A DNA stretch of 64,000 nt from Sisyra terminalis. Its lineage: Eukaryota > Arthropoda > Insecta > Neuroptera > Sisyridae. The stretch is from assembly GCA_958496175.1 (NCBI GenBank), contig OY292278.1, positions 7,750,001 to 7,814,000 of the forward strand, written 5' to 3'. Position 1 is the first letter of the stretch. Each line of letters begins with the position of its first letter. The translations under genes and the position numbers were made by a program. Under the pieces are notes generated by a model. It did not search any database, was not told the origin of the DNA, and saw only the letters and a program-made list of their open reading frames with translations. Of the stretch, positions 11,801 to 22,894 are shown piece by piece.

Positions 11801-14800
11801 ATTGATATAATTTTTAGATTTATCTTCTTTATTTTGGAATTTTGTAACTAACGAAAAAATAAATATATAGCAATTAACAATATAGATTTTTGAAGGAAAT
11901 TTAATGCTCTACAAAAAAGGTCTCTTAACGTTTTTACATAAAGTTACTTTTTCAAAAGTTATTCACAATTAAAGTTAAAGGAAACATTAAATTATTGTTT
12001 TTTTCGTTGTTGAACCAATTTTGAAAGAGTTATTTTATGTAAAAATATTAAGAGACCTTTTTTGTAGAGCATTAAATTCTCTTTAAGAATCTATATTGTT
12101 CATTTCTATATATTTATTTGTTTGTTAGTTACAAAATTCCAAAATAAAGAAGATAAATCTAAAAATTATATCAATGTCTGAAGCTTGATTATTCGGAAAC
12201 GGCGTGTCTGGCGAAAATTTTCAAAGAAACGTTTTTTGTCGGGAATTTAATTTTCTATAAATATATGTGCAGATAATTTTTTTTTACTCTTATAGTTTGA
12301 CAAAAAATCGAAATTAAAGATGATAGACCTCGTATCTCATATATTAAACGAGCTATTCTTGTATGAATGTGTTTTTTTTTTGAAAACGGCTCTAACGATG
12401 TTGATGAATAATTGAAATTTAATAGAATTATATTTAAAAGTTTATCTGTAAAGTTGTCCTCTACGGAAAAACGCAAATTTCCACGAAAAACGGAAGAAAA
12501 AAAATTGGCGCCATCTGTTGATGTGTAAACATAATGAATACAATCCGTGCTGGTTTGAGGATAGATTAATATATAACGATTATTTCAATTTGTATTCAAA
12601 TATGTGTCTGTCAAGTATTTTAAAGATAATCAACAATTTATTAACGAGTTGCATTGTTAAACCGATATTCTGATATTTTCTTCCTTGTAAAGGTGTGAAT
12701 GGTATATAAAATGTTAGAAATTTATGACTTAGATGAAAAAAAAAAATACGTTTTTTGTTTTTCCAATTCATCTGGTCCATGATTTAGCAAAAAACAAAAA
12801 CCGAGTTGAACTCGGTCGTCCAGGTACTATTACTATTAAGGGCTCAAACCTTTTCGATATTTTTTTTGCGCCACCTTGAACCATATTTTCGATATTCTTT
12901 TCAAAAAAAAAAATAGTCAACTTTTTAGGCCTAGTCTAATATTTATGTGAATAATTCGTAAAATAAATCCTACTCATATCGTATTATACTTTTGTATTAA
13001 TGATTTAACGTAAATAGGTAGTTTTTTCTTCTGAAGAAAAATTAGTTGCACTTGAGTACAAAATTTCTATCAAATAAGTAATGCTGTCTTTAAATTGGAA
13101 CCATGAGTGAAATCAGAATAAAATGTTAATAGAACTATTTAAATAAGACTTATTTGTGACCTTTATACTCTTTTTTTTTGGCAAAACATTAAGCAGTGCC
13201 TGAAAATAAAATATTATCGAAATCGATTAACCTGTTATTGAATTGTACGACAAAATTCAGGTAGACAAATATTTACGTTCAATTTTATTAACCTTTGGTT
13301 CATAATGATCAATAATTGTGAGCAAAACAGGTAAAAATTCCAAGATGGTGTTAAAATTGCAAAGAATTTTCTACCTGCTTTGAACTGTTGATATGAAATA
13401 ACATAATAAAAGCTTGAAGACCACAATCCGAACGAGAAAAAGGTTCAAAGGTTCAAAATTTATCGAATCGGAAAGAGGTGTTAATGTATTTATAATTGAC
13501 AACAAATAATAAATACCTCAAACTGGTTTCAAATTCCTGATTTACATATTTTTACCTGCCATTCTTTCGTATATATTTTGGACTTTAAGCTTTTACTATG
13601 TTATTTCATATCAACAGTTTAAAGTAATCAAAATAAGATTTTTTCGCTGACTTTGAACAGTTATACTGTGTATACAATATATAGAATATATTACGGTCCA
13701 ATTTATGTAGTATAATTTAATAGAATAATATATAAAAATCATACCATACACATAAAATTTGAACAGAAGTTCAAACAAAAATATTCGTGACGTATTGCCC
13801 AGATACGTATTTCGATGCCAAGCAATCTTCCTCAGTGGTCGTCGAGTAGTTTGATTTGAGTATTTTGATCAAGTAGTTATGTTGATCACAAATCATACAT
13901 AAATTGGACCGCAATATATTCTATATACTGTATACTGTATACACAACTCTTTTCATATTATTGTTTTTAATATTTTCTATTATTTGCCCTCCTATAGTAA
14001 TCGAGTAAGCTCTGATTCTGATTATTACATTAATGCATTTTTGCGTAAAACAATTGCTTTTTATTTTTTTTCAATATGGCGATCCGTTTTTTAAAAATTT
14101 AAAAAACACATAACTTTAAAGGAAATTCGATGAGGAATTTGAAAAAAATAGTTTCGTAATTGTACCAAAATTGTATCATGGTTAAAAATTAAAATTAAAA
14201 GAAAAAGCTCTCTTTTTTCAAGGATCTTATAAACCGATAAAGCTCTAATTTTTTTTTCTAGAAGCTACCATCAGCCCCCATTAAATATCCAAAATTCAAT
14301 TAAATCGATTGACAAGTTTCAGAGAAAAATTTTATTTTCTGATTTCCAGCTTTTTTCGATTTTTGAAGAAACGGTAATACATGGGGATCTGAAACTTGCC
14401 GAATCAATGTATCTTAATAGTACCAACATAATCTGAAATTATGAACCAAATACCCTTCTGGGACCGATTCACTATATTTATCGTCATAGATCCTTTATAT
14501 AAAATATATCTTAACTAGCTGAACCCCGCAACTTCAGAGCAACTTTGAGTCAGAATAACGTTTATCATTGACATACAATAGCAATAATACAATAGGCTAT
14601 CCCCTTTAACAATTTTTGTTTTCTATCGTATAAATTTCGAAATATTTATTCAAACTAATTAGTTTCTTTGAAAAATTCCTTTGAAAATCCGGAAAAAACC
14701 GAAATAGTCGTATAGGCAATTAATACTCCGATCAGCAAAACAGGTTGCCTATACGTCATGTTCTTAATACTAAATAGTACATTTTTAAATAAGATAATCT

Positions 14801-17800
14801 ATTTATTATAATATTTAAAATAAATATTGTAATATAGTTATGCACAGTGGCGTAGCTAGATAACCAAGGGCCTTGGGTCAAATTAAAAAATGGAGACCCA
14901 CTGCTATGTAAACTGGTTAGGTTTTATCAAATAAAAATATGAAATAAAGCTGATCCCCGCAACTTCGTCTGCGTAACGTAGGTGTAGATTATGTTTTCTT
15001 TTCAAATTTGCCATTTGTAATGGTATATGAACATTTTTATTTTTCTTATTTCTTTTACGAAAAACATAATCATACTTAAAAACACTATTTTAGCAAACTT
15101 TAAAAAGACACATTTAATAAACTGTTGCAAAGAATAAAATAGTTCTATGTAATAATCAATTAATTTTCAAAAAATTGTTATAAATATCTAAAAAGAGTAT
15201 GTCCATTGCGTATAGCTACGGTAGACCTACCGTAGACCAAATAATCTGTAAATCAATCAGCATCTATACATAAATAAAAAATATCGCCAAGTTCAATAAA
15301 GTTGGTCTTAATTATAAGTAAATAGCGGGGACCATGCGACATTTTTCAAGTAACTTACATTTTTAAACTTGTGATATCTTTCAAATGAAATGTTCAAATT
15401 GACTCAAAAAGTTATATAATGATATTGAAGCCAACTTAAATATGAAGTCATTTATTTTAATAAGGATTAATCCCAAAATATAAATAAAAGAGCTTTTATA
15501 ACGGTGGCATTTATATATATTTTTTATAATGAAAAAACACTTATTGTGACATAACTATAATAGTTAGACATATGCTGTCACTCTATTTTTTGTAGGTACT
15601 GATAAATTCTGCAAAATCTTGGTACATTATTTTGTTCTATAACCAATAGTTTTCGCAGCACACGCGATAAAATAATATTTTTTGGTAATTTTTTTAGACC
15701 TTGAGTTACATTATTGGAGTTTTAGTATGGATCCCTAACTTTTTTGAAAATTTAATATAGCCTATGTTCACCGGAAATTGTGTAGCTTCTCAACAGTGAA
15801 AGAATTTTTCAAATCGGTCAAGTAATTTCGGAGCCTATTCAAAGCAAACAAACAATCAAATCTTTCCTCTTTATAATAATAGAAGATAATTTAATATAAT
15901 CTATACTAATACATATAATGCTTACGTCTGTCTGAACATTTCGATTTTGAACCCAATTTTAGGGTAAATATTTGTTTCAAGAGGCCGTTACTCCAAATTT
16001 AACAATTTTAAATTTTTTGTTTGTCTGTCTGTCTGTGTGTGCCGATTTAACTAAAGAACGGAACAACCAAATTTAATGGAATTTGGTATTAAGATACAAC
16101 ACAATTTCCCACAGACTATAGGCTACTTATTATTCCAAAAAAATAATAAGGGAAGGTATTCCTTAGGGATGAAAACATAAATTTTTACACTAGACAGGTG
16201 AGTTATATATCATTGGAAAGGTAATTTAAAGTTAAAAAATAATCGGTAAAAATATTTTTAGTTGAACTGATAAAAAGCACAGTAAATTCAATTTAAATTT
16301 TAAAAAATGGCCTCTTTGAAACATATACTTTTATATATACAACACACATAGTTGATGTTAATAGCGTAATAGCTTTTTTTTTGAAAATTTCTACCCTAAA
16401 AGAGTAAAAGAGGTCACTAAGTTTGTATGAAAAAATGTAGAGTTAATCAACAATCGAAATTTTGAATTTAATAAATGTAATTAATAGATAAATAATTAAT
16501 TAATAATAAGTTTCTGTTTTTGTTATATAATTTTAACTACAGCATTTTAAATAACGTCATTGCACTTAATTAGTATGAAAGTTTATGTAGTAGGTACTTA
16601 TACCAAATACCAAAAAGGCAGTTTTTAATTTTTGTTTGTTTTTCAATAATCAAACTTTTTTAAAATCTAATTTTTATGAACCAATGTTTGTGACCTGGAG
16701 CAATTATTTAACATTAAGTGAGCAATTTTTTGTCATATATTTCATAATCAATCAAAAAATAAAATCTTCCAATCCAACTTTTCTTCGGTATTTAGAAAAA
16801 TTTGAAAATCAATTATTGTTATTGAAAATAAATAAAATATTCGAATTTCCTTCCACGCTTTCTATCTATTTCCAACATATCTATTTACGTTACGCAGACG
16901 AAGTCGCGGGGATCAGCTAGTAATATATAAAAATCATACCATACACATAAAATTTGAACAGAAATTAAAAAAAATATATTCGTGACGTATTGCCCAGATA
17001 CGTATTTAGATTGCCAAGCAATCTTCCTCAGTTATGCACTCGAAAGCATAGAAATTGTTGAAAGAAAGGGAAAGGTTCGAAATTGAGAAAATGGACCAAT
17101 TCAAAATTCGGCACTTTTCCGGTTGCTTACGAAAGATTCGGTGAAAGTAAAGAAATTTGGGAATATCCACCCCCCCCCACCATAACCACGTCGCAAAAAG
17201 AGAAAGGCACGACTTATAAATTGAGTTCAATCCGTGATTATTTTGTGAATCATCACAAAGCTGATATGGAGTGATCCAAATTACTTGATGACCACTGAGG
17301 AAGATTGCTTGGCAATCGAAATACGTATCTGTTCAAATCTATGTTTATGGTATGATTTTTATGTATTATTATATTAAATTATACTACATAAATTGGACTG
17401 CATCATATCTTATATATTGTATATACAGTGGAAAGTATAATAATTTGCATAATAATTCCATCTAGCTAACGAGAAAAACCGGTTCTGTATTTAATGTGAG
17501 GAATTTATATGGACAAAAACCATAAAAAAAATGAAAAATACTTTAATTATCCTCTGTATAAAATCTGACTTTCGTCTCAATATCTTGAAGGTTTCACTTC
17601 TCACCTGCATATAAGTGTTTTTTTTTTTAAATACCCGAGCTTTGGCTACCAAAAACACCGTAGAGATAAATTTTCAAAATATTAATTTTAAATCATTTGA
17701 AGTCACTATCAACTACCAATTAGTTAAATGGTAATTTTGTCTAATAAAAATGTAATTTTAATTAACCACATGACAACGTCCCATTTTCTATTCTGTTTTT

Positions 17801-19095
17801 CACTCAATTCGCGAATTAAATTTAGCACTAAAGGAGAAATTAGAAGATGTTCAAAGTGAATTAACAACCAAATATCGAAAAAATTTGCGAATTTATTTAA
17901 AACACCATACAGTAACGTTAATCCATAAAATTATGTAACCTGTTGGTCATTATTTCGTCTCAGATATTTTACTGTAATTTGGTTAACTTGTACTGTCCCG
18001 GGCGCTGTGTCAAATTAAATTCATATTTGTTCTCTTTGTCATTTTTGCATCTCTTTGTTTTAATTGCACATGCGTACTTGTAAGTAAATGCGTTTAGCAG
18101 TTACTTTGGTGTCGATTAAAGTCTACTATAATGGTATTTTTTTTCAGGCTTTTTTTGTAATAATTGTGAAGAAAATTAGAGTTCCGCCGCCGGAATATTG
18201 GATTTTTAAGTGTTCTGAACATTTTAACACTAATTTTATGTGCCTACGATTTTTTTTGAGAAAAGCCGCGATATGACAAAATTACCAGTTAAATTTTTAG
18301 AAAACAAACTTCAAAAGATGATAATTTTGGTTTTAAGAGTTTAACAATTTAAATCTTACCCAAATCCAGCGAAATAGCGATTGAAATTAATATAAACGGA
18401 GCCGGTTTCCCGATGAAATCGTAGCAAAATCCGCCCAACGGATATCCGGATAGAACTCCAAGTGCCACACTGCCCAGCACCAATCCGAGGGTTTTGGCCC
18501 GAGCTTTTTCGTCCGTTTCAATGCGGGCGGCCAAACATAATCCAGAAACAGTGACACAGGAAGATGCCACCCCTTGCAAGCTCCGGGCCAACAAAAGCGT
18601 CGAATACGTTTCCCCAAAAGCGTACACTACAACAACCAAACAATTCAACCCTTATCGCCTTACCTTTGTGTAAATTTATTCTCACATAATGCTGCAATTA
18701 GTAAGTTAATTGTCCCGAAAAACATTGGAATATTGTATCCCCATACTCCGGTTACGTGTCCCACTATTGGATTAACGATTAGTTGGATGAGTGCTTTGGA
18801 TGAAAGAAGCATTCCCACGGGACCATTTTCTTTTTCCAGCAATTCGGCTTCGAGTTGTAACGGGGTTTTGAAGCCAACCGTGAAATTTTTCTCTTTCAAA
18901 TTGGTGAAATTCGACTCGGTGCGTAGCAGAAAATCGGGAATAATGGGCACTGGGGGATGAACGTTTTGATTAATTGGTAGGAAAAATTTGTAATTTCATT
19001 GCCTTACCAACGACGGTCAGTAAAATGTTATCCAGATACAGTGACATGTAAATAACGGCGATCAAAACAAATTTGGGATTATCCAGGTAATTCAT
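5811..19095 (-). CDS. SLC18-family vesicular amine transporter (VMAT/Portabella-like)
   Basis: Nine coding exons on the minus strand: 19095-19008, 18949-18686, 18626-18360, 9222-9182, 9117-8821, 8752-8695, 7610-7485, 6119-5992, 5936-5811. They join in frame into 464 residues, a full-length proton-antiport vesicular transporter of the major facilitator superfamily. Landmarks are TM1 with its acidic residue ([19 protein letters not shown]), the TM2 lysine ([14 protein letters not shown]), [42 protein letters not shown]10 with Asp ([12 protein letters not shown]), [18 protein letters not shown], and a cytoplasmic tail with an acidic end. The TM11 site occupied by Asp in VMAT2 (AIAD) is Gln here (ALQQ). 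This weakens a strict VMAT assignment and favours the Portabella-type branch. The loop between TM1 and TM2 has NFT/NLK sites. The exon 2 donor is GTGAG; using the nearby GTAAGG would break the frame. Confidence 0.9.
6120..7484 (-). other. Intron of the SLC18 gene, no recognised element
   Basis: AT-rich intron sequence between coding exons 7 and 8. I found no open frame, terminal inverted repeats or copy of the repeat families seen elsewhere in the window. Confidence 0.5.
7866..8175 (-). repeat. tRNA-derived SINE-like module, copy 1
   Basis: Minus-strand reading shows a box-B-like GGGTTCGAATCC preceded by a tRNA-like head (TAGCACATTCGCTTACGTATC) and followed by an AT-rich body. Near-identical modules lie at 23388-23692 and 31996-32300, and a head-only copy at 48395-48475. 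Confidence 0.65.
7866..8333 (-). mobile_element. Helitron-like element, TATATA subfamily, with tRNA-like module
   Basis: On the minus strand it begins TCTATATATATAAAAGAAAG, preceded by A, as Helitron 5' ends do. Then comes AACGGCTGAACCGATTTAACTG, a segment common in insect non-autonomous elements. It ends in a 310-bp tRNA-derived module (7866-8175). No coding sequence remains. Confidence 0.55.
8334..8611. other. SLC18 intron segment without recognised element
   Basis: It includes short internal repeats (GCTTAAGCAGGCTTTAATATT; trimmed form TTAAGCAGGCT twice), nothing coding. Confidence 0.4.
9681..9986 (+). repeat. Two tandem copies of a 150-bp unit with a short basic open frame
   Basis: 9681-9829 and 9839-9986 are nearly identical. 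Both keep the same open frame SKENK-(A/P)-IKRSKG...[12 protein letters not shown], ending at TGA. The Arg/Lys-rich [11 protein letters not shown] pattern resembles basic stretches seen in insect transposon proteins, but no family is certain. The second copy has two small changes (GGTCAAACA to GGTTCAATA) that keep the frame. Confidence 0.7.
10343..11340. mobile_element. 1-kb foldback element with ATTCGAAT-rich ends
   Basis: The left arm (about 10343-10700) and right arm (about 11020-11335) are inverted copies. Both hold TATCGATAGAAAAGTTT, a TTCGAYTTAAGGGGTTA stretch, and CAGAAGCATGAAAAA. The outer ends are tandem ATTCGAAT palindromes. The left end AGGGGTGTGCGAAT resembles hAT-type MITE ends, but the matching right terminus is absent. 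Confidence 0.7.
11496..12938. mobile_element. Palindromic foldback element, TAGAC subfamily, copy 1
   Basis: It begins TAGACAGGGCCAAAAAAATC and ends ...GGCCTAGTCTA. The flanking 8-mers ATATATAT and ATATTTAT match at seven of eight. Two arms of about 600 bp are inverted copies, with a 320-bp extra segment in the right arm (about 12480-12800). The perfect palindrome CTTAATATTAATATTAAG is at 11599-11616. The box GCTCTACAAAAAAGGTCTC is at 11906 and its inverse near 12050. Confidence 0.8.
13000..13625. repeat. 620-bp repeat, copy 1 (left part)
   Basis: It is about 80% similar by eye to 21960-22577. It starts at ACGTAAATAGGTA and ends at TTATTTCATATCAACAG. Its right continuation is displaced to 17430-17560 by an insertion. 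It has no open frame. Confidence 0.7.
13795..13845 (-). ncRNA. Hammerhead ribozyme-like motif
   Basis: On the minus strand: CTGAGGA, then a weak stem II (GAT...ATC), then GAAA and TACGTATC. It is a decayed version of the motif at 17295-17321. Confidence 0.45.
14515..15883 (-). mobile_element. Helitron-like copies in minus orientation, broken by a hAT end
   Basis: A 3' end (CTAGCTGAACCCCGC, read inverted) lies at 14515. A second one, lacking the CTAG, starts at about 14950 and runs to the 5' end CTTTATAATAATAGA at 15883. The 5' end on the minus strand reads TCTATTATTATAAAGAGGAA, typical of insect Helitrons. Confidence 0.6.
14845..14950 (-). mobile_element. hAT terminal fragment
   Basis: It starts CAGTGGCGTAGCTAGATAAC and continues as in the other hAT copies (AAGGGCCTTGGG, AGACCCACTGCTATG) until the Helitron-like sequence replaces it. 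Confidence 0.7.
15900..16920 (+). mobile_element. Full-length Helitron-like element, copy 1
   Basis: It begins TCTATACTAATACATATAAT after A and ends GGGGATCAGCTAG before T, matching Helitron TC...CTAG ends and A/T insertion. It is about 1,020 bp and aligns throughout with 34629-35629. It has no Rep/helicase frame, so it is non-autonomous. A 94-codon open frame near the 3' end is conserved in the other copy but is low-complexity and not recognisable. Confidence 0.65.
16995..17035 (-). ncRNA. Hammerhead ribozyme-like motif
   Basis: Minus strand: CTGAGGA, stem II GATTG/CAATC, then TAAA where GAAA is expected (a G12 change), so it is probably inactive. Confidence 0.45.
17290..17330 (+). ncRNA. 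Hammerhead ribozyme-like motif, best core
   Basis: CTGAGGA at 17295-17301 fits CUGANGA. Stem II GATTG (17303-17307) and CAATC (17313-17317) is a perfect 5-bp pair with loop CTTGG. GAAA follows directly at 17318-17321. TACGTATC after it could form a minimal stem III ending in a UH site. This arrangement is known from Penelope-like elements. Confidence 0.65.
17430..17560. repeat. Right part of the 620-bp repeat, copy 1
   Basis: GAAAGTATAATAATTTGCAT and CTAGCTAACGAG segments match 22578-22695, where they directly follow the left part. Confidence 0.65.
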
Positions 19096-19440
19096 TTTCC
19101 CCCTCAAAAAAACAAAAGGAAAACCGAAAAGAAAAATGGTGGGAATGAGGTCAGAGTATAGTTTTCACCTGTTGCTCACCGACCCGCTCGCATATATGTT
19201 TCCGCGCCGAGTGACGAACGACAAATATATAGAGAGACGGATAACGGGAATTGTTGCAGATTTTCCGAGGAAATTTGTCGCCGTCGCGCAATTGGTCGGG
19301 AAAATTCTATATGTCTCTCGTCGATGCTGCGATGCTGGTGGAATGATGAATACGCGCCAACTGAACGGATGGAGAAAAGGATATCCGTAACATCCTGTAA
19401 GGCGACTCTCGTTTACCATGTAACCCCTGGCAACCAGTTA
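19096..19440 (-). promoter_or_regulatory. Presumed promoter/5' UTR of the SLC18 gene
   Basis: About 300 bp upstream of the SLC18 start are clearly GC-richer than the surrounding DNA. A TATATA lies at 19226-19231 about 130 bp before the ATG. Open frames on both strands here have no known similarity and are taken as chance. 19441-20050 holds nothing I recognise. Confidence 0.35.
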
Positions 19441-20050
19441 ATTTGACTTTCCAGTTCAAGGGTTTCAATATAATTTTGATTTTAAAACTTTTCTATGGTT
19501 TTCACGGCGAGGAAAACCACCGACGGAGGCAAATCGAAAAACTTATCAAATCTCCACTGTTGCTTGCTGCTTTTGCTTTTTTTTTTTGATTTCATCCATT
19601 TTTTTTTGGTTTCGAAATTAAATTCTTCAAAGTATTCATCACATTTTCTAATTTATAAATTATCGCTTCAGAAATCATAGCTTGGAATTATTTTCCTGCA
19701 AAAACCATATTACATCTCATTTCATTTGTAGCGTGGCATTGCAAATGACGTCAAACTGAAACTAGAAATTCAATTATAGAGAAAAGAAATCTAAAATATA
19801 TTATATAAAAGTAGAAATCTAGCAGTGGCAAGTATCTAGCAATTATCAGATAATAAAGTTTTCTCGACGGAATTGAATTATTTGTATCGTGAATTAGTTG
19901 AGAAAAAACTTTAATGTTTTTAAATAAAAAAGGATAAAAACATAAATATGGCCGGTACACAGACATTCTACGAAACGGCAAGCATCGGTTGCATATTTTT
20001 TACCATAGCCTTCCCTTTTATTTCTCTACAATATCAAAAATATAACTTGA

Positions 20051-20403
20051 CTAGCTGATCCCCGCGACTTCGTCTGCTTATTATTTTTAAGGAATGATAA
20101 GTAGCCTAACTTGTGTGGGTGGTTGTATTGTATCTTAATATAAAATTTCATTAAATTCGGTTGCTCCATTCTTTAGTTAAATCACCAGCGCACGCAATGT
20201 AAGAAAGTTTTTTGGTAATTTTTTCACACATTATTGGAGTTTTAGTATGGATCCCTAACTTTTTTGAAAATTTAATATAGCTCATGTTCACCGGAAACAG
20301 TGTACTTTCCTAACAGTGAAAGAATTTTTCAAATCGGTCAAGTAGTTTCGGAGCCTATTCAAAGCAAACAAACAATCAAATCGTTCCTCTTTATAATAAT
20401 AGA
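20051..20403 (-). mobile_element. Short complete Helitron-like element
   Basis: Minus strand 5' end TCTATTATTATAAAGAGGAA and 3' end GGGGATCAGCTAG, flanked by A and T. At 353 bp, it is an internally deleted form of the family. Confidence 0.7.
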
Positions 20404-20592
20404 TAAATGTATAAATCAAGGTTTATAAAATACACAAGTGGCCTCATGCGCTACGTGATGTATCTAGAAGAAATTCATATCTTCAGACTGATTAAAATTT
20501 CAAAATTCTTCGTATGACGTTGATTTTTTTTCTAATGGGGCAACCTGTGTAATTTGTAAACCTTGTCTATAAATAACTACCCTGCTGATATT

Positions 20593-20993
20593 GTCCTGCC
20601 AGCCTATGGCTGTAAAATAAATAAATTACATTTAGGAAATAAAGCTTGTGAATTTTTAGAATTACGTCCCGTATCAACCCGCAGAATCCCTCGATTTACC
20701 AATTATAACATACCTTCAAGATATATATTTTAGACTGAACTAAAAAAATTGGCTATTTTTTTTTTGAAGTATATCGAAAATATTGTTCAAGGTGACAAAT
20801 AAAAAATATCGGGAAGTTCTGAGCCCTTAATATTAATATTTAGGGGTATTAATATTTACCAGCCTATGGTTGTAAATAAATAAAATACATTTAGGAAATA
20901 AAGCTGGCGAATTCTTAGAATTATTTCCCTTATCAACCCGCAGCATCCCTCGCTGTACCAATTATAACTTGCCTTCAAGATATACATTTATCA
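20593..20993. repeat. Direct repeats of about 135 bp around a foldback fragment
   Basis: 20593-20729 and 20858-20993 are similar (CAGCCTATGG, AAATAAAGCT, CCGCAG..TCCCTCG, CCTTCAAGATATA). Between them, 20731-20850 is one arm of the TAGAC foldback family, with the 18-bp palindrome carrying one mismatch. Confidence 0.7.
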
Positions 20994-21289
20994 ATTACGT
21001 TTAGAGAATATTTACTATTCCTCTAGAAATTACTGCACGATCATAACAACAACGAATTGACAGTTGAAAAATCCGTTTTTTTGCGGTCACCGGTGTGTTA
21101 CTGATGCAAGAAAAAGATAAAAACAATCTTGAAATTGTATATCGTAACCAAATTTGAGTTAAATCGGTGCTGAAATTTTTTAGTTTATAAAATCTACACA
21201 AACCAACGGCAATTTTAAATAAGAAGACAATTCAGGTTGTTTAAGATCGGTTTTTTTATTTTATATTTTTGAATATTCAAATTAGCTAC

Positions 21290-21340
21290 GTTTCGTTACG
21301 TATCGTAACTTCATCAGGCTTCTTGAATCACAAACATTTT
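21290..21340 (-). ncRNA. Hammerhead ribozyme-like motif
   Basis: Minus strand: CTGATGA, stem II GTTA/TAAC, GAAAC, CGTAGC. It is the mirror copy of the next one. Confidence 0.55.
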
Positions 21341-21389
21341 TTATTTAATTATTGAATTTAAATTGAAAATATTATATTTTTTGTGATTC

Positions 21390-21432
21390 AAGAAGCCTGA
21401 TGAAGTTATGATACGTAACGAAACGTAGCTAA
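21390..21432 (+). ncRNA. Hammerhead ribozyme-like motif
   Basis: CTGATGA at 21397-21403, stem II GTTA (21405-21408) with TAAC (21416-21419), GAAA at 21420-21423. Core spacing fits the hammerhead consensus. Confidence 0.6.
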
Positions 21433-21959
21433 TTTGAATATTAAAAAATATTAAATAAAAAAACCGATCTTGAACAACCTGAATTGTCTTCTTATTTAAT
21501 AAAAACTGAGATTTCAATTTTATCATCTATAACAATTTTATATATGTAGGTAAAAGATAGATTATTCATTGTTTATTAAAATCAGAGGTTGTTAAAGATG
21601 GCCAACCCTCGGATCGCAAAAGGCACATTTTGACAACTTTTTCGATCCGCGAAATACATCAGACTTTTATAAAATGTATAAATTTTATTATGACCAATAT
21701 ATTAAAAATGTTTACAATGTATCTAAATTTAGTATGGAGAATTTGAGATATAACTTCAAAAGTGGTCCATGGAGTTATGATGCATTTCCCAAGTGACCCG
21801 TAATATGATTTGGGTTGGCCACCCCGGATTAAAAATATGCTGGTTTTTGATATCTTAAAAACATAGATATTTAGTTATAGAGTTTTATTAATATCTAATT
21901 AAAGGGTGTCCGTTTATTTATTTTAATCGACCTTCTTCTGAATGATACTTTTATTATTA

Positions 21960-22695
21960 ATAATTTAACGTAAATAGGTACCTAATCTTCGTCTGAAAAA
22001 AAATTAGTTGAACTTGATTACAAAGTTTCTATCAAATCAGTAAAGTTCTCTTTAAATTGGAACCAAAAATAAAACCAGAATAATTGGTTCAACTATTTAA
22101 ATTAAACTTGTTGGTGACCTTTATACTGATTTTTGGCGAAACACGCTTAAGATGTACCTGAAAACAAAATATTATCAAAATCAATAAACCAGTTTTTGAA
22201 TCGTACGAAAGAATGCAGGTAGGCAGAAATTTACGTTCAAATTATCGACCTATGATCCATAATAATCAATATTGTGACCAAAATTGGCTGAATTCCAAGC
22301 TGGTGTTAAAATTGCAAAGAATTTCCTACCTGCTCTCAACGGGTGGTATGAGATAACATAATAAAAGCTTGAAGGCCAAAATCCGAACGAGAAAATGGTT
22401 CAAAGGTTCAAAATTTATCGAATCGGAAAGAGGCGTTAATGTATTTATAATTGACAACAAATAATAAATACCTGAAACTGGTTCCGAATTCCTGACCTCC
22501 ATACTTAAAGCTGCGCTATTCTTTCGTTCACATGTTGGACTTTAAGCTTTTACTATGTTATTTCATATCAACAGCTGAAAGTATGATAATTTGCATTCCT
22601 CACTAGCTAACGAGTAAACTGGTTCTGGACTTAACGTGTGGAATCCATACTGACCAAAACCATAACAAATATGAAAAGTACTTCAATTTTCATTT
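21960..22695. repeat. Uninterrupted copy of the 620-bp repeat plus its right part
   Basis: The left part (to TTATTTCATATCAACAG at about 22574) joins directly to GAAAGTATGATAATTTGCAT. It is the empty-site version of 13000-17560. Confidence 0.7.
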
Positions 22696-22702
22696 TATTT
22701 CC

Positions 22703-22862
22703 TACTAACTGAGCCCCGCAACTTCGTCTGCGTAACGTAGGTGAAGATCAATCAAATCTTTCCTCTATATAATAATAGACAGATGATTGTAACCTGGAGC
22801 AATTATATATTCTGCAGAAAAGCATTATGGAAGCAATTTTTTGTCATATTTCATTATCATCA

Positions 22863-22894
<32 letters not shown>

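Larger units (their letters stand above)
13626..17429. mobile_element. 3.8-kb composite insertion bounded by hammerhead-bearing sequences
   Basis: Comparison with the uninterrupted copy at 21960-22695 shows that this DNA is absent there. Its outer parts (13660-13990, 16921-17425) both contain the TACGTATTTCGAT..CAATCTTCCTCAG motif and ATACACATAAAATTTGAACAG. This is consistent with terminal repeats of a Penelope-like element. Helitron and hAT pieces sit inside. Confidence 0.6.
9223..18359 (-). other. 9.1-kb transposon-packed third intron of the SLC18 gene
   Basis: The donor is GTAAG at 18359 and the acceptor AG at 9223-9224; the joined codon is GTC. Inside lie a tandem duplication, two palindromic elements, hammerhead-like motifs, Helitron-like copies and a hAT end, all listed separately. 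9230-9680, 9987-10342, 13991-14514 and 17560-18359 hold nothing I can name. Confidence 0.85.
21237..21500. repeat. Inverted pair of hammerhead-bearing repeats
   Basis: Arms GACAATTCAGGTTGTT...CGGTTTTTTTATT and the inverse near 21500 enclose two oppositely oriented motifs. Each arm contains GTGATTCAAGAAGCCTGATG (in one or the other orientation). The 264-bp unit is an almost perfect palindrome with a 40-bp centre. Confidence 0.75.

Noticed and set aside
17083..17274. 63-codon plus-strand frame rich in Pro/Lys
   Set aside because: It lies between hammerhead-bearing sequences of a retroelement remnant. No domain recognised; may be a fossil tail but not supportable as a gene.
19136..19419. Overlapping 84-codon frames on both strands
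   Set aside because: They lie in the GC-richer presumed SLC18 promoter, where open frames are expected by chance. No recognisable protein.
22868..22893. (TA)n run as a possible origin or promoter element
   Set aside because: A plain microsatellite inside a Helitron-like copy.
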